8,827 nucleotides of DNA, from contig JAAZLF010000628.1 in the NCBI GenBank assembly GCA_012799425.1, positions 1-8,827 on the forward strand. The letters run 5' to 3'. The stretch comes from Actinomycetales bacterium (lineage in GTDB: Bacteria; Actinomycetota; Actinomycetes; Actinomycetales; Dermabacteraceae). The notes under the pieces are model-generated. The model was not told the origin of the DNA and searched no databases. It worked only from the letters and a program-made list of their open reading frames with translations. Positions 1 to 8,458 of the stretch are shown here, piece by piece. Every line of letters begins with the position of its first letter. Positions within the stretch are counted from its first letter, which is position 1. The translations under genes were made by a program, and so were the position numbers.

Positions 1-1928
1 ATCACGAAGCCCTTGGCCATCTGGTCGCCGGCGGCCCAGAAGAAGTCGCCGGTGCGCTGGAACCCGAACATCGAGTAGAAGATGTAGAACGGGATCATCG
101 GGAAGTCATGGGTGGCGTACGAGGTGCCGGCCGCGGTGAAGGCGGCGGTCGAGCTGATCTCGTTGATCCCCATGTGCTTGATCTGGCCGGAGGTGGACTC
201 CTTGTAGGCCAGCAGCAGGTCACGGTCCACCGACAGGTAGTTCTGGCCGTCGGGGTTGTAGATCTTCGCCGTCGGGAACAGCGAGTCCATGCCGAAGGTG
301 CGGGCCTCGTCGGGGACGATCGGGACCCAGCGCTTGCCGGTCTCCTTGTCCCGCATCAGGTCCTTCAGCAAGCGCACGAGCGCCATCGTCGAGGCGATCT
401 CCTGCTTGCCGGAGCCGCGCATGACGACCTCGTAGGCCTTGTCGCCGGGCAGGTCCAGCGGCTTGTGCTCGGTGCTGCGCGAGGGGACCGGGCCGCCCAG
501 CTTCGAGCGGTGCTCCTTGAGGTACTGCATGACCGGGGAGTCGTCCTCGGGCAGGTAGAACGGTGCGTCGTAGAGACCGCCCGACTCGAGCTGCTCGTCG
601 CTGATCGGGATGCGCAGGGTGTCGCGCAGCGCCTTGAGGTCCTCGCTCGTGAACTTCTTCATCTGGTGGGTCGCGTTGCGGCCCGCGAAGTTCTTGCCCA
701 GGCGGTACCCCTTGACGGTGTGGGCGAGGATCACCGTGGGCTTGCCATTGCTCTCCGTGGCCTGCTTGAACGCCGCGTAGATCTTCTTCGCGTCATGGCC
801 GCCGCGGTTGAGCTTCCACCAGATGTCCTCGTCGGACATGTCCTCGACGAGGGCCTTGGTACGCGGGTCGCGTCCGAAGAAGTTGTCGCGGATGAATCCG
901 CCGGACTCGGCGCGGTAGGTCTGGTAGTCGCCGTCCGGTGTGGCGTTCATCAGGTCGATGAGCGCACCGTCGGTGGACTCCTCCAGCAGCGGGTCCCAGC
1001 CGCCGCCCCAGATCACCTTGATGACGTTCCAGCCGGCGCCGCGGAACTGGCTCTCCAGCTCCTGGATGATCTTGCCGTTGCCGCGCACGGGGCCGTCGAG
1101 GCGCTGCAGATTGCAGTTGACGACGAAGGTGAGGTTGTCCAGGTGCTCCTTCGCGGCGATGTGCAGCGCGCCGCGGGACTCGACCTCGTCCATCTCGCCG
1201 TCGCCCAGGAACGCCCAGGTGTGCTGCTCGCTGGTGTCCTTCAGACCCCGGTTGTGGAGGTAGCGGTCGAAGGAGGCCTGCTCGATCGCGGCGACCGGAC
1301 CGATGCCCATAGAGACGGTGGGGAACTCCCAGAAGTCCGCCATCGCACGCGGGTGCGGATAGGAGGGCATGCCGTTCTCGCTGGAGACCTCCTGGCGGAA
1401 CCCGTCGAGGTCCTCCTGGGAGAGGCGGCCCATCATGTAGGCGCGCGAGTAGATGCCGGGGGAGGCGTGTCCCTGGAAGAAGACGTGGTCGCCGCCGCCG
1501 GGGTGGTTGCGGCCGCGGAAGAAGTGGTTGAAGCCGACCTCGTACATCGTGGCGATGGAGGCGTAGCTCGAGAGGTGGCCGCCGACGGACACCTCGGGAC
1601 GCTGGGCGCGATGGACGACCATCGCCGCGTTCCAGCGGTTGATGTTGCGCAGCTCCTTCTCGAGTTCCACATCACCGGGGTACTCGGGCTGCTGATCGAC
1701 GGGGATCGTGTTGACGTAGTCCGTCGTGAGCGAGTCAGGCAGGTGCAGATCTTCGTCCCGCGCGTGCTGGATCAGGCTCTGGACGATCTCGGAGGCACGC
1801 TCGGCGCCGCGGTGCTCGACCAGGCCGTCGAACGACTCCAACCACTCCCGGGTCTCCTCCGGGTCCGGATCCTGCGCGTGGCTCGGCAGATTGATGCCGA
1901 TGGGACGAGGGGTTTCGTGCGAACTCAC
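1..1928 (-). CDS. aceE: Pyruvate dehydrogenase E1 component, homodimeric type (partial, C-terminus outside window)
   Basis: Thiamine-diphosphate-dependent decarboxylase that turns pyruvate into an acetyl group passed to the lipoyl domain of E2 in the cytoplasmic pyruvate dehydrogenase complex. The minus-strand translation reads as AceE throughout. The TPP/Mg motif begins with GDGEMDE (GDG at residues 242-244) and ends with NCN at residues 271-273. Other typical stretches are [27 protein letters not shown] and [12 protein letters not shown]. The window holds 642 codons; the family is about 880-930 residues, so roughly the last 30% is missing beyond position 1. The start is GTG at 1928, preceded by AGAAGGA four bases upstream; an overlapping GTG two bases earlier runs straight into TGA, so it cannot be used. 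The gene diverges from the DUF3052 gene. I see no convincing -35/-10 pair for it. The 642-codon open frame on the opposite strand is a shadow. Confidence 0.97.
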   Translation of the reverse strand, partial: MSSHETPRPIGINLPSHAQDPDPEETREWLESFDGLVEHRGAERASEIVQSLIQHARDEDLHLPDSLTTDYVNTIPVDQQPEYPGDVELEKELRNINRWNAAMVVHRAQRPEVSVGGHLSSYASIATMYEVGFNHFFRGRNHPGGGDHVFFQGHASPGIYSRAYMMGRLSQEDLDGFRQEVSSENGMPSYPHPRAMADFWEFPTVSMGIGPVAAIEQASFDRYLHNRGLKDTSEQHTWAFLGDGEMDEVESRGALHIAAKEHLDNLTFVVNCNLQRLDGPVRGNGKIIQELESQFRGAGWNVIKVIWGGGWDPLLEESTDGALIDLMNATPDGDYQTYRAESGGFIRDNFFGRDPRTKALVEDMSDEDIWWKLNRGGHDAKKIYAAFKQATESNGKPTVILAHTVKGYRLGKNFAGRNATHQMKKFTSEDLKALRDTLRIPISDEQLESGGLYDAPFYLPEDDSPVMQYLKEHRSKLGGPVPSRSTEHKPLDLPGDKAYEVVMRGSGKQEIASTMALVRLLKDLMRDKETGKRWVPIVPDEARTFGMDSLFPTAKIYNPDGQNYLSVDRDLLLAYKESTSGQIKHMGINEISSTAAFTAAGTSYATHDFPMIPFYIFYSMFGFQRTGDFFWAAGDQMAKGFV

Positions 1929-2233
1929 ACTGTCCTTCTCTCTACGGGAGGGGATGGACCGGCCATGGGAGCTGGGAATCGCCAGTGGGTCCTGCTCCAG
2001 CGGCCTCGGTGCGGCAAGCCTACCTTCGCCGAGTGAGCGCGGGACCTTCACGGACCCTTCGCATATGTGACACGGGAGACATCCGAATTCGGGAGCGGCC
2101 GGGAGGGGCTCTCGCGCCGTAATGCGCACAGGTGCCCGGTGGCATAGAATCAGGCCCGCGCCGCACGTTCCGAGATCTTCTCGTGATCACACGCCGCGCG
2201 GTTCGAACCATCCAGCTGTTAAGGAGTCCTTTC
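1929..2233. other. Divergent intergenic region between aceE and the DUF3052 gene
   Basis: About 305 bases with no protein-like frame. It should hold both promoters. On the plus strand there is a good -10 element (2145-2150). The middle contains a perfect 10-base palindrome, CCGAATTCGG at 2083-2092, and three copies of CGGGAG beginning at 2073, 2090 and 2100. No convincing minus-strand promoter for aceE could be assigned by eye. Confidence 0.6.
2145..2150 (+). promoter_or_regulatory. -10 element for the DUF3052 gene
   Basis: TAGAAT matches the sigma-70/HrdB -10 consensus at five of six positions. No good -35 hexamer lies 16-18 bases upstream. Transcription would start near 2157, leaving a leader of about 77 bases. 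That start lies downstream of the ATG at 2132, which argues against the longer reading of the gene. Confidence 0.5.
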
Positions 2234-2653
2234 TTGTCACCGTCGTCCGACGCCCCCTCGTCCAGCTCCCTCTCCGAGGTGCTGAGCTTCACCACGGGCC
2301 AGATCGTGCAGGAGATCGGGTACGACGACGACGTCGATCTCGACCTGCGCGATGCGATCGAGGACCTCATCGGCGATGAGCTGGAGGAAGAGGACACTCA
2401 AGAGATCGTGGACGCCGTCGTGCTGTGGTGGCGCGACGGCGACGGCGACCTCACCGATGCGCTCGTGGACACCCTGCGGAACATCGAGCCCGGCGCCCCC
2501 GTGTGGGTCATGGTCCCCAAGGCGGGCCGCCCCGGCCACGTGATGCCGGGCGATATCCAGGAGAGCGCCGGCATCGCCGGTCTGCGGGTGATGAGCTCGG
2601 TGAGCCTCGCCCCCGACTGGACCGGCACCCGTCTGGCCAGCCGTGTGAACTGA
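2234..2653 (+). CDS. DUF3052 family protein, TTG start
   Basis: A 139-residue acidic cytoplasmic protein of the actinobacterial DUF3052 family, whose function is not established. Recognisable family features, in order, are TGQIVQEIGYDDDVD near the N-terminus, an acidic stretch around DELEEEDTQEIVDAVVLWWR, GDLTDALVD, then WVMVPKAGRPGHV and the C-terminal SLAPDWTGTRLASR. The start is TTG at 2234: AAGGAG at 2221-2226 sits seven bases upstream, and the resulting length fits the family (about 140). An ATG at 2132 in the same frame would give 173 residues, but it has no ribosome site, lies upstream of the likely transcription start, and adds an arginine-rich stretch unlike the family. It is divergent from aceE and 80 bases ahead of tRNA-Val, so co-transcription with the tRNA is possible. 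Sure of family, not of role. Confidence 0.9.
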   Translation: MSPSSDAPSSSSLSEVLSFTTGQIVQEIGYDDDVDLDLRDAIEDLIGDELEEEDTQEIVDAVVLWWRDGDGDLTDALVDTLRNIEPGAPVWVMVPKAGRPGHVMPGDIQESAGIAGLRVMSSVSLAPDWTGTRLASRVN

Positions 2654-2714
2654 TGCCGATGGCGGCGACACGCCTGTGAGGAGTGTCACGGGCGCGCGGC
2701 GTGCCGCGGGCCCA

Positions 2715-2730
2715 CGGGGGACCACCCCCG
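2715..2730 (+). repeat. Small GC hairpin just upstream of tRNA-Val
   Basis: CGGGGG pairs with CCCCCG around an ACCA loop, ending three bases before the tRNA. There is no T-tract, so this is not a standard terminator. It could slow polymerase after DUF3052 or act as a processing signal if the tRNA is co-transcribed. Function is unproven. Confidence 0.35.
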
Positions 2731-2733
2731 CCC

Positions 2734-2807
2734 GGGTCGTTAGCTCAGTTGGTCAGAGCGCCTGGTTTACACCCAGGAGGTCGGGGGTTCGAGCCCCTCA
2801 CGACCCA
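2734..2807 (+). tRNA. tRNA-Val (anticodon TAC)
   Basis: A complete 74-base cloverleaf. The acceptor stem GGGTCGT (2734-2740) pairs fully with ACGACCC (2800-2806), followed by discriminator A. The D stem is GCTC/GAGC. The anticodon stem CCTGG/CCAGG holds the loop TTTACAC with anticodon TAC at 2768-2770, which reads valine GTA. The T stem has one G-T pair around the loop TTCGAGC. The 3' CCA is not encoded (CCG follows), as is common in actinobacteria. It is followed at once by a strong terminator hairpin. Confidence 0.97.
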
Positions 2808-2812
2808 CCGGA

Positions 2813-2860
2813 GAGAAGGCCCCCGGCCCGCACGCAGAGTGCGGAGTCGGGGGCCTTCTC
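2813..2860 (+). terminator. Two-tier hairpin terminator after tRNA-Val
   Basis: GAGAAGGCCCCCG (2813-2825) and CGGGGGCCTTCTC (2848-2860) form a perfect 13-base-pair outer stem. Inside it, CCGCAC (2828-2833) and GTGCGG (2839-2844) form a second stem with a GCAGA loop. The 3' arm ends in CCTTCTC, followed by GTTGAG, so the T-tract is weak. Position (six bases past the tRNA) and stem strength support factor-independent termination. Confidence 0.85.
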
Positions 2861-3140
2861 GTTGAGCTGAGCGCACAGTGGGCGCTGGCGCCGCGAAGAG
2901 CGGCGGCCATTCTGTGTCGGCACGCAGGAGCTGTTCGTGTGTTCGATCGATGTGGTCCGCGGTCGCGACGGGCTCACAGGATGTGTGACCGCATGGCTGC
3001 GCGAGCGCATCGACATCCGCACCGCCTGTCAGGGCCGGGAGGGTATCTGCCTGTGCGGAAGCTCTGGTGAAGTATGGAACTGGCGCCCGGGCTCGGGTGC
3101 CATGTTTACTGCCCAAGCGTGTCATCTGAATGGTACGGTT
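2861..3140. other. Intergenic stretch without a recognised gene
   Basis: About 280 bases between the tRNA terminator and the operator-like repeat. An open plus-strand frame from 2937 runs in frame into the membrane protein gene, but its translation (Cys/Trp/Arg rich, no helix pattern) does not look like protein and has no good ribosome site. A 7-base-pair imperfect hairpin lies at 3082-3101. I see no RNA gene or mobile-element end here. Confidence 0.5.
3082..3101 (+). repeat. Imperfect GC hairpin upstream of the membrane protein/GntR pair
   Basis: GGCGCCC (3082-3088) pairs with GGGTGCC (3095-3101) with one G-T pair and a six-base loop. The bases after it (ATGTTTACTG) hold only a short T-run. 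It could be a weak terminator insulating the downstream operon, or simply chance in GC-rich DNA. Confidence 0.3.
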
Positions 3141-3160
3141 TGTATCATTCTACTGATACA
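3141..3160. promoter_or_regulatory. Perfect inverted repeat, likely GntR (YtrA-type) operator
   Basis: TGTATCA (3141-3147), a six-base spacer, and TGATACA (3154-3160) form a perfect 7+7 inverted repeat in otherwise GC-rich DNA. It lies five bases before the GGAGG of the membrane protein gene, whose operon ends with a YtrA-type GntR repressor. Known YtrA-type operators often have TGTA/TACA ends. A -10-like TATCAT (3143-3148) overlaps the left arm, so a bound repressor would block polymerase. Autoregulation is inferred from position. Confidence 0.6.
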
Positions 3161-3176
3161 CACATGGAGGTGTGCC

Positions 3177-4097
3177 ATGCCCTGGCTGATGATCTGGATG
3201 CTGCTCGGGCCATCCGTGGTGAGCGTCGTGATCGCAGTCATCGCCTGGCGAGTGATCCGGCGCGGCGCCCGTCCCGTTCAGATAGGCCGCCGCTCCAGCG
3301 GGGCGGTCGTAGCAGGCGCGGCGACAGTGATGGCGGTCTATCCCGTTCTTGACGCGGCCCCGTTGTGGATCGATGCTCCCTCTCCGGCATGGTCGACGAT
3401 CTTTGACACCCGATTCGTTCTGCCGCTCGTTCTCGGCCTGCTGGTGCTGATGATCCTCGGCGCGGTTCGTCCGCGGCCCAGCTCCCGCTCAGAGGCAGTC
3501 CTGTCACCGCGGTCCTGGCGCTCGTTCCTGAACACGTGGTGGCTCGGCGCAGTGCTGGGCGTTCTCGCGTTGATCATCGGACTCACGCTCTCAGCCGGAA
3601 TGGCCTCCCAGCCGAACGATGCCGGTCAGTACAGCCTGTACGTGGTCGATCTCGGGTCCGCGGCGTTCGGGACGGCCATCTATGGGTGGCATCACTCCCT
3701 CATCCCGTCGGTGCTGTGCGTGCTTCTGAGCGCAACCACCTGGTGGACGCTGTCCCGGATCGCACGTCCGCCGCTGCCTCCGACGCACGCCGCGGATGCT
3801 GCTGACCGGCGCTTGCGCAGCACGAACGCTCTGCGTGTCATGCTCGGGGCGCTGCTGCTGCACCTCGAAGCGATCCTGCACTCCCTCGCGAGCACGTCCC
3901 GAATGACGGGCTCCTTCTCTGGGGGCGGTGACCTGTTCTTCTCCACCGGCACGCCGTTCTCCGCCCTAAGCGGGACGTTGAGCGTCCTGGCGCAGATCGC
4001 CGGAATCCTGGGACTCGCACTGTGGGCGTTCACGGCTCTGACCGCTGTGCGGACCCGCGCGACCACCAGGTCATCGCGCACCGCGGTCCCGACATGA
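3177..4097 (+). CDS. Unrecognised seven-helix membrane protein in a GntR operon
   Basis: A 306-residue integral membrane protein that I do not recognise. Hydrophobic segments are near residues 7-27, 42-62, 80-97, 119-140, 175-195, 219-238 and 264-290, giving about seven helices and a basic C-terminal tail. Arginine-rich loops at 25-39 and 98-115 are probably cytoplasmic. Notable polar residues in or near helices are H172-H173 (GWHHSLIP) and H229/E231/H235 (HLEAILH). A glycine/serine-rich loop (around 241-260) precedes the last helix. There is no ATPase, kinase or peptidase motif. The start is ATG at 3177 behind GGAGG at 3167-3171; longer in-frame starts give non-protein-like sequence. Its stop overlaps the GntR start as ATGA, so the two are co-translated. 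Codon use is looser than in the flanking core genes (ATA, GTA and GTT appear). A link to cell-envelope stress or transport is only a guess. Confidence 0.85.
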   Translation: MPWLMIWMLLGPSVVSVVIAVIAWRVIRRGARPVQIGRRSSGAVVAGAATVMAVYPVLDAAPLWIDAPSPAWSTIFDTRFVLPLVLGLLVLMILGAVRPRPSSRSEAVLSPRSWRSFLNTWWLGAVLGVLALIIGLTLSAGMASQPNDAGQYSLYVVDLGSAAFGTAIYGWHHSLIPSVLCVLLSATTWWTLSRIARPPLPPTHAADAADRRLRSTNALRVMLGALLLHLEAILHSLASTSRMTGSFSGGGDLFFSTGTPFSALSGTLSVLAQIAGILGLALWAFTALTAVRTRATTRSSRTAVPT

Positions 4098-4441
4098 TCA
4101 TCACTCTCTCACCCGAAGAAGGCAGCCCCGCCCGGCAGATCCATGACCAGATCAGCGGGCTGATCACCACCAGTCAACTAGGCCGAGGCGAACGCCTGCC
4201 GTCCGTTCGTCAGCTCGCCTCCGACCTCGGCGTCGCCCCGGGCACGGTCGCGAAGGCCTATCGCTCGCTGGAGGCCGACGGCCTCCTCATCTCCCGAGCC
4301 GGCTCCGGCACCCGGGTCAGCGACCAGGCGGCCCCGGTCTCCTCATCCGTCGCACAGGCGGCACGGCGACTGACCGGCGCTGCTCGCCACGAGGGACTTT
4401 CGCTCGAACAGACCGTTCGGGTGCTGCGCTCGACGTGGTGA
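4094..4441 (+). CDS. GntR-family transcriptional repressor, YtrA subfamily
   Basis: A 115-residue DNA-binding protein. The GntR winged helix-turn-helix is clear: PARQIHDQISGLI at 12-24, then GERLPSVRQLASDLGV (32-47) and TVAKAYRSLEADGLL (51-65) as the HTH, and the wing RAGSGTRV at 68-75. The C-terminal part (about 76-115) is short and helical. This is typical of the YtrA subgroup, which lacks a large ligand-binding domain. The start is ATG at 4094 in an ATGA overlap with the membrane protein stop; there is no strong ribosome site of its own, so translation is probably coupled. YtrA regulators are usually found with ABC transporter or membrane protein genes and repress their own operon; the inverted repeat at 3141-3160 is the likely target. 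The effector is unknown. Confidence 0.92.
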   Translation: MIITLSPEEGSPARQIHDQISGLITTSQLGRGERLPSVRQLASDLGVAPGTVAKAYRSLEADGLLISRAGSGTRVSDQAAPVSSSVAQAARRLTGAARHEGLSLEQTVRVLRSTW

Positions 4442-4549
4442 CCCGCTGCTGCTCTTCTCCAACTTCCTGTGCTCGGTGAGCTGCTGGGCGGAATCCTGCG
4501 CGAGCGGAAGATGCTTGCCTCGCGATCACTGACGCCGTCTCGCCGATGC

Positions 4550-4792
4550 TCACCGCGTCACTGTGTAGAGCAGCACCAGCACGACAGGCACCGCAACGGC
4601 GAGGCATCCCCAGGTGATCGCGGTCTTGCGGTCCTGAGCCTTCTGATCGGACGTGCGCTCGGGAGCCTCGGGGCGCCCGTCGCGTTCCCACTGCTCCTTC
4701 TCGCGTTGGCGTCGCACGAGCAGTTGGCCGATCAGGAGGACCACCGAGACCAGGATCGCCACAGCGAGCGCGAGCAGGATGAGGGTGTAGAT
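4550..4792 (-). CDS. Small two-helix membrane protein with an apparent ATC start
   Basis: A hypothetical 80-residue protein. A first helix at residues 2-26 (IYTLILLALAVAILVSVV...) is followed by a charged linker of about 30 residues starting RRQREKEQWERDG and a second helix at 57-77, ending LLYTVTR. Its function is not recognised. Between the in-frame TGA upstream and the hydrophobic stretch there is no ATG, GTG, TTG or CTG. However, GGAGG at 4800-4804 lies exactly seven bases ahead of an ATC codon at 4790-4792. The next conventional start is GTG at 4762, which has no ribosome site and would cut the first helix to about 15 residues. I therefore chose ATC, with moderate confidence; a sequence error changing ATG to ATC is the main alternative. 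It diverges from sufS and converges on the GntR gene. Confidence 0.65.
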   Translation of the reverse strand: MYTLILLALAVAILVSVVLLIGQLLVRRQREKEQWERDGRPEAPERTSDQKAQDRKTAITWGCLAVAVPVVLVLLYTVTR

Positions 4793-4826
4793 GGCGGTGC
4801 CTCCGGACGGTCGCTGGGACGGCTGA

Positions 4827-6685
<1,859 letters not shown>

Positions 6686-6690
6686 ACAGG

Positions 6691-7539
6691 ATGGGCAGCG
6701 CGCAGACGGTCGGCGCCGTGATCGGCGCCCTCGAGGATGCATACCCGCTGAGCTGGGCAGAGCAGTGGGACCGGGTCGGGCTCGTGCTGGGGGAGCGCAG
6801 CGCCGAGGTGCACCGGGTGCTGCTCGCGGTGGACCCCACCGTGTCCGTCGCCCGCGAGGCGATCGAGCGCGATGCGCAGCTGCTGATCACCCACCATCCG
6901 TTGCTGCTGCGCGGTGCGAGCTTCCTGCCCGCCGACGACGGCAAGGGGGCGGTGGTGACAGCACTGCTGCGCCACGGCACGGCCCTGTGGTGCGGGCACA
7001 CGAACGTCGACCGTTCCACCCGCGGGACTGTCGGCGCCTGGCTGAACGCGCTCGACCTGCAGGACGCCGCACCGCTGGTCCCGGGGGAGGAGCCCGCCCA
7101 GGCGGCGCACGACTCCCACCGCTTCGGCCTCGGTGCGGTGGGCACGCTGCCCGTCGCCACCACCGTCGGCGAGCTGACATCGATGATCGCCCAGCTGGTG
7201 CCCACCACCGCGCGGGGGATCCTCCACACCGGGGACGCTGCCCGTCCGGTGCGTCGCGTGGCAGTGTGCCCCGGCGCGGGGGACTCGTTCCTCGACGCGG
7301 CGGTCGCGGCGGAGGCCGATGTCTACATCACCTCGGACCTGCGCCATCATCCAGCGCTCGAGCATCTCGAGTCCGCTGTGGAACCCTCTGCGGTGCCGGC
7401 GCTGATCGATGTGCCGCACGCGGCGAGCGAGGCGCTCTGGCTGCCGCTCGCCCAGCAGCTGCTCACCGAGGCGCTGCCCGGCATGGAGGTGCTCCTGAGC
7501 GAGCACACCACCGATCCGTGGAGCGGGCGCGCCGCCTGA
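6691..7539 (+). CDS. Nif3-like dinuclear metal center protein
   Basis: A 282-residue member of the Nif3/YbgI/YqfO family, toroidal hexamers with a two-metal site. Their role is unsettled; some databases call them GTP cyclohydrolase I type 2. Motifs in order are WDRVGLVLG (26-34), LITHHPLLLRG with metal ligands His68/His69, GHTNVDRS with Asp107, the GAGDSF glycine motif, YITSDLRHHPALE, and the C-terminal DVPHAASE, which supplies the last His and Glu ligands. No long insert domain is present, so this is the short form. The start is ATG at 6691 with GGGGGAG at 6676-6682 eight bases upstream; a GTG at 6682, in frame and overlapping the sufU stop, lies too close to that site. It is last in the sufS-sufU operon and converges on the yaaA-like gene with a 20-base gap and no clear terminator. 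Confidence 0.93.
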   Translation: MGSAQTVGAVIGALEDAYPLSWAEQWDRVGLVLGERSAEVHRVLLAVDPTVSVAREAIERDAQLLITHHPLLLRGASFLPADDGKGAVVTALLRHGTALWCGHTNVDRSTRGTVGAWLNALDLQDAAPLVPGEEPAQAAHDSHRFGLGAVGTLPVATTVGELTSMIAQLVPTTARGILHTGDAARPVRRVAVCPGAGDSFLDAAVAAEADVYITSDLRHHPALEHLESAVEPSAVPALIDVPHAASEALWLPLAQQLLTEALPGMEVLLSEHTTDPWSGRAA

Positions 7540-7559
7540 ACGACGGTGCGCCGGGAGTC

Positions 7560-8336
7560 TCAGCCCACCCGGTCCACGATCACGAGGCGGTCGCCGTCCA
7601 GCTCCGCCTGGAGCCCGCCGAAGCCGTCGCGGACCGCATCGACCACCTCATCCGGCGTCGACGGCGCGCTGGGCAGCGTGAGCAGGACGTGCGTGAGCAG
7701 ACCGCGGTATCGCTTCGCATCGTGCGAGATCACCTTCCGCACCCCGTCCCGCTCCTGGACCGGCGCGACCTCGAGCACTCGCACGCCCTCCCCGCTGCGC
7801 ATCGGCATCATCGAACGGTAGGCGCCCGAGCGGCAGTCGATCACGACGGGCGAGCCTCCTTCCGCCTGCTCTGCCAGAAGCTCCGCGGCCACGGGGCGCA
7901 GTCGCCGCGCCCACCAGGAGCCCGCTCTGCCCAGAGAGGCGAGGCGGGAGCCGGCGGAGAGACGATAGGCGGGGATCCGGTCATGCGAGGCATCGACCAG
8001 GCCGAACAACGCGCTCTGGACGAGCACCTGACGGTCCTCGGCGGGGTACGGCTCCCGATCCAGCTGGTCGAAGAGCACCCCGGAGTAGACGGACAGCGCC
8101 TCGGCGACGGGTTCCTCGGCGAGGTGCAGCATGCGTCCCACCAGCCCCGGGGAGGAGGCGGGCACACCCAGACGCTCGGCGGCGTCGGGGCCCGCGGCGG
8201 TGTCTCGGGCGGCGTCCAGCATCTGCTCGCGCGCCTCCCGCAGACCGGGCAGGGACATCGTCGCCAGGTCGAGAGCGGCAGCGCCGACCTCCAGGGGGCG
8301 CGTCTTCGTCTCCGAGGGCGGCAGCAGGATCAGCAT
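7560..8336 (-). CDS. yaaA: YaaA family (DUF328/UPF0246) protein
   Basis: A 258-residue cytoplasmic protein of the YaaA family. E. coli YaaA is induced by peroxide and lowers intracellular free iron, limiting Fenton damage; it also binds DNA. Family hallmarks are the N-terminal MLILLPPSETKT, VQSALFGLVDASHDRIPAYRLS in the middle, VVIDCRSGAYRSMMP, and VISHDAKRYRGLLTHVLL, which carries the conserved His, Lys and Arg. The length agrees with the family (about 250). The start is ATG at 8336, matching the family N-terminus; the ribosome site is weak (GGACGG directly upstream). The open frame extends upstream to 8651, but that part crosses rnpB and is not coding. It converges on the Nif3 gene and diverges from rnpB. 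The symbol rests on family membership, not on shown function. Confidence 0.9.
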   Translation of the reverse strand: MLILLPPSETKTRPLEVGAAALDLATMSLPGLREAREQMLDAARDTAAGPDAAERLGVPASSPGLVGRMLHLAEEPVAEALSVYSGVLFDQLDREPYPAEDRQVLVQSALFGLVDASHDRIPAYRLSAGSRLASLGRAGSWWARRLRPVAAELLAEQAEGGSPVVIDCRSGAYRSMMPMRSGEGVRVLEVAPVQERDGVRKVISHDAKRYRGLLTHVLLTLPSAPSTPDEVVDAVRDGFGGLQAELDGDRLVIVDRVG

Positions 8337-8458
8337 CCGTCCATTCTGGGCCGACGGCGCCTCCCGGCCCGCCAGGGGCCGAGGAGACCTTCGGCACGTC
8401 GTCCCCGGGCCGGCTCTCCGAGACGGCGTGCGGTCGGTGGCGGACGTAGACTGCTCAT
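8337..8458. promoter_or_regulatory. yaaA-rnpB divergent promoter region with rnpB -10
   Basis: TAGACT at 8447-8452 fits the TAnnnT -10 pattern and ends six bases before the first paired base of RNase P RNA (8459), the expected distance to a transcription start. The -35 region (about 8424-8429) has no consensus match. No clear promoter was found for yaaA on the other strand. Confidence 0.5.

Noticed and set aside
2012..2032. Possible iron-box (DtxR/IdeR) site in the aceE upstream region
   Set aside because: The minus strand has AGGTAGGCTTGCC, which partly resembles the iron box, but symmetry is poor and several consensus bases are missing.
108..2036. 642-codon plus-strand open frame opposite aceE
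   Set aside because: The minus strand encodes an unmistakable AceE. The opposite frame stays open because of GC-rich third positions and has no domain-like sequence.
2937..3176. Upstream extension of the membrane protein to 2937
   Set aside because: No ribosome site, Cys/Trp/Arg-rich non-protein-like sequence, and it would translate through the operator-like repeat; the ATG at 3177 has a clear GGAGG.
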